Below are positions 34,401-36,484 of a stretch of 36,484 nucleotides of DNA, piece after piece; position 1 is the stretch's first letter; each line of letters starts with the position of its first letter. The translations under genes and the position numbers were made by a program. The stretch spans positions 1 through 36,484 of the forward strand of contig CAJNDS010001074.1 of the NCBI GenBank assembly GCA_905221605.1, read 5' to 3'. Source of the DNA: Symbiodinium natans. Its lineage: Eukaryota; Sar; Dinophyceae; Suessiales; Symbiodiniaceae. The notes beneath the pieces were generated by a model. It did not search any database, was not told the DNA's origin, and saw only the letters and a list, made by a program, of their open reading frames with translations.

Positions 34401-36484
34401 ATCATACATCTTAATGCTGGGGCATCGCTCCGAGACCAAGATACCGGCAACAAATCGCACATCCTAGTGCTGGGGCACCACTTCGAGACCAAGACACCGG
34501 CAAGAGACCAAGACACCGGCAACATATCGTACATCTTCATGCTGGGGTACCACTTCGAGACCAAGACACTGGCAACAAATCGTACATCTTAGTGCCGGGG
34601 CACCACTTCGAGACCAAGACACCGGCAACAAATCGTGCATCTTCGTGTTGGGGCACCACTTCGAGACCAAGACACCGGCAACAAAACGTACATCTTAGTG
34701 CTGGGGCACTTCGAGACCAAGACACCGGCAACAAATCGTACATCTTAGTGCTGGGGCACCACTTCGAGACCAAGACACCGGCAACAAATCGTACATCTTA
34801 GTGCTGGGGCACCACTTCGAGACCAAGACACCGGCGACAAATCGTACATCTTAGTGCTGGGGCACCACTTCAAGACCAAGACACCGGTAACAAATAGTAC
34901 ATGTTTGTGCTGGGGCACCACTTCGAGACCAAGACACCGGCAACGCATCGTACATCTTAGTGCGGGGGCACCACTTCGAGACCAAGACACCGGCAACAAA
35001 CGGCACATCTTGGTGCTGGGGCACCACTTCCAAGACACCGGCATCAAATCGCACATCTCAGTGCTGGGGCACCACTTCGAGACAAAGACACCGAAATCAA
35101 ATCATACATCTTAGTACTGGGGCACCGCTCCGAGACCAAGACACCAGCAACAAATCGTACATCTTAGTGCTGGGGCACCAATTCGAGACTAAGACACCTG
35201 CAACAGACCAAGACACCGGCAACAAATCGTACATCTTCGTGCTGGGCCACCACTGCGAGACCAAGACACCATTAACAAATCGTACATCTTAGTGCTGGGG
35301 CACCAGTTCGAGACCAAGACATCGGCAACAAATCGTACATCTTAGTGTTGGGGCACCACTTCGAGACCAAGACACCGGCAACAAATCGTACATCTTAGTG
35401 CTGGGGCACTTCAAGACCACGACCCCAGCAACAAATCGTACATCTTAGTACTCGGGCACCACTTCGAAGACACCGGCAACAAAACGTACATCTTAGTGCT
35501 GTGCCAACACTTCGAGACCAAGACACCATCAACAAATCGTACATCTCTGTGCTGGGGCACTTCGAGACCAAGATACCATCAACAAATCGTATATCTTAGT
35601 GCTGGGGCACCACTTCGAGACCAAGACACCGGCAACAAATAGTACATCTTAGTGCTGGGGCACCACTTCGAGACCAAGACATCATCAACAACTCGTATAT
35701 CTCAGTGCTGGGGCACCTCTTCGAGACCAAGACACCTTAAACAAATCGTACATCTTTGTGCTGGGGCACCACTTCGAGACCAAGACACCGGCAACAAATC
35801 GTACATCTTAGAGCTGGGGCACCACTTCGAAGACACCAGCAACAAATCTTAGTGCTGGGGCACCAATTCGAGACCAAGACACCGGCAACCAAACGTACAT
35901 CTTAGTGCAGGGGCACTTCGAGACCAAGACAACATCAAGAAATCGTACATCTTTGTGCTGGGGCACCACTTCGAGACCAAGACACCGGCAACAAATCGTA
36001 CATCTTAATGCTGGAGCACCACTTCGAGACCAAGACACCGGCAACAAATCGTACATCTTAGTGCTGGGGCACCACTGCGAGACCAAGACACCGGCGACAA
36101 ATCGTACATCTTAGTGCTGGGGCACCACTTCGAGACCAAGACACCGGCACCAGACCAAGACACCGGCAACAAATCGTATATCTTAGTGCTGGGGCACCAC
36201 TGCGAGACCAAGACACCGGCGACAATTCGTACATCTTAGTGCTGGGGTGCCACTTCGAGACCAAGACACCGGCAACAAACCGTACATCTTAGTGCTGGGG
36301 CACCACTTCCAAGACACCGGCAACAAATCGTATATCTCACTGTTGGGGCACCTCTTCGAGACAAAGACACCCAAAACAAATCATACATCTTAATGCCCGG
36401 GCATCGCTCCGAGACCAAGATAACGGCAACAAATCGAATATCCTAGTGCTGGGGCACCACTTCGAGACCAAGACACCGGCAACA
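22429..36484 (+). repeat. Super-repeat copy B (truncated by window end)
   Basis: This is the second turn of the super-repeat, collinear with 2089-18254. Relative to copy A it lacks about 540 bp (5.07-5.61 kb of A), about 500 bp (around 9.0-9.7 kb), about 805 bp (12.3-13.3 kb) and about 0.9 kb (14.26-15.19 kb). It has extra DNA near 32.92-33.1 kb and 34.0-34.46 kb. The stretch 22,619-23,452 is identical to 2,279-3,112 base for base on direct line-by-line reading. The last window base corresponds to 18,254 in copy A. Confidence 0.88.

Larger units (their letters stand above)
273..36484 (+). repeat. 53-bp satellite DNA array, head to tail
   Basis: The monomer is 53 bp, 28 of 53 bases G or C. 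Written from its CACC, it begins CACCACTTCGAGACC, carries ACACCGGCAACAAATCGTAC in the middle and ends CATCTTAGTGCTGGGG. Units follow each other without spacers and always on the same strand; I saw no inverted block. About 680-700 units fit in the window. Each has three CpG sites (TTCGAG, ACCGGC, ATCGTA), so the consensus carries TaqI (TCGA), MspI/HpaII (CCGG) and RsaI (GTAC) sites once per unit. A four-base stem, GTGC-TGGG-GCAC, spans every unit junction. The array continues past the window end. A centromeric, subtelomeric or interstitial location cannot be read from this sequence. I do not recognise a named family. Confidence 0.97.

Noticed and set aside
273-36484. CRISPR array
   Set aside because: Units are contiguous with no unique spacers between conserved repeats, and there are no cas genes or leader. 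All parts of the 53 bp are equally repetitive.
2089-36484. The 20-kb duplication as an assembly duplication error
   Set aside because: The two copies differ by several deletions of hundreds of bases, a 106-bp insertion, a conversion tract and many single bases, so they are distinct loci. The identical 834-bp patch alone would still merit a long-read check.

Overview
The window is almost entirely one satellite DNA array. I can support no protein-coding or RNA gene in it. Bases 1-272 are an AT-rich, non-repetitive flank. From base 273 to the end of the window (36,484), the sequence is head-to-tail copies of a 53-bp monomer of about 53% GC, roughly 680-700 units. All units run in the same orientation, and no unrelated DNA interrupts them. 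A perfect consensus unit lies at 1280-1332. The right edge of the array is not in the window.

A homogeneous tandem array of this size, with no genes and with substitutions concentrated at CpG sites, suggests a eukaryotic nuclear genome with cytosine methylation. A plant is a reasonable guess, but neither the flank nor the monomer lets me name a taxon. I do not recognise the monomer as a named satellite family.

The monomers are not interchangeable. They fall into recognisable variants: 53 bp standard, 72 bp with a 19-bp internal duplication, and 50, 48, 42, 41 and 34 bp deletion forms. The order of these variants recurs at several scales. A 226-bp four-unit cassette recurs eight times. A block of about 2 kb is repeated 3.7 kb downstream (2.2-4.1 kb and 6.0-7.8 kb). 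A block of about 6 kb is repeated 6.1-6.8 kb downstream (8.5-14.7 kb and 15.3-21.0 kb). Above these, the whole stretch from about 2.1 to 18.25 kb recurs collinearly at 22.4 to 36.48 kb, with the offset drifting from 20,340 to about 18,230 bp because of multi-monomer deletions and insertions. The window is therefore about 1.8 turns of a super-repeat of roughly 18-20 kb built from 53-bp units.

Region by region: 1-272 AT-rich flank with a perfect 16-bp palindrome next to the junction; 273-724 degenerate array edge; 725-2088 ordinary array; 2089-18254 super-repeat copy A; 18255-22428 the remainder of the first super-repeat turn; 22429-36484 super-repeat copy B, cut off by the window end.

The many open frames on both strands are by-products of the repeat. 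Because 53 is not a multiple of 3, each frame meets the monomer's stop (TAG on +, TAA on -) about every three units unless a variant has removed it. They are not annotated as genes. All larger-scale matches were found by eye from shared rare variants and coordinates, not from a computed alignment.
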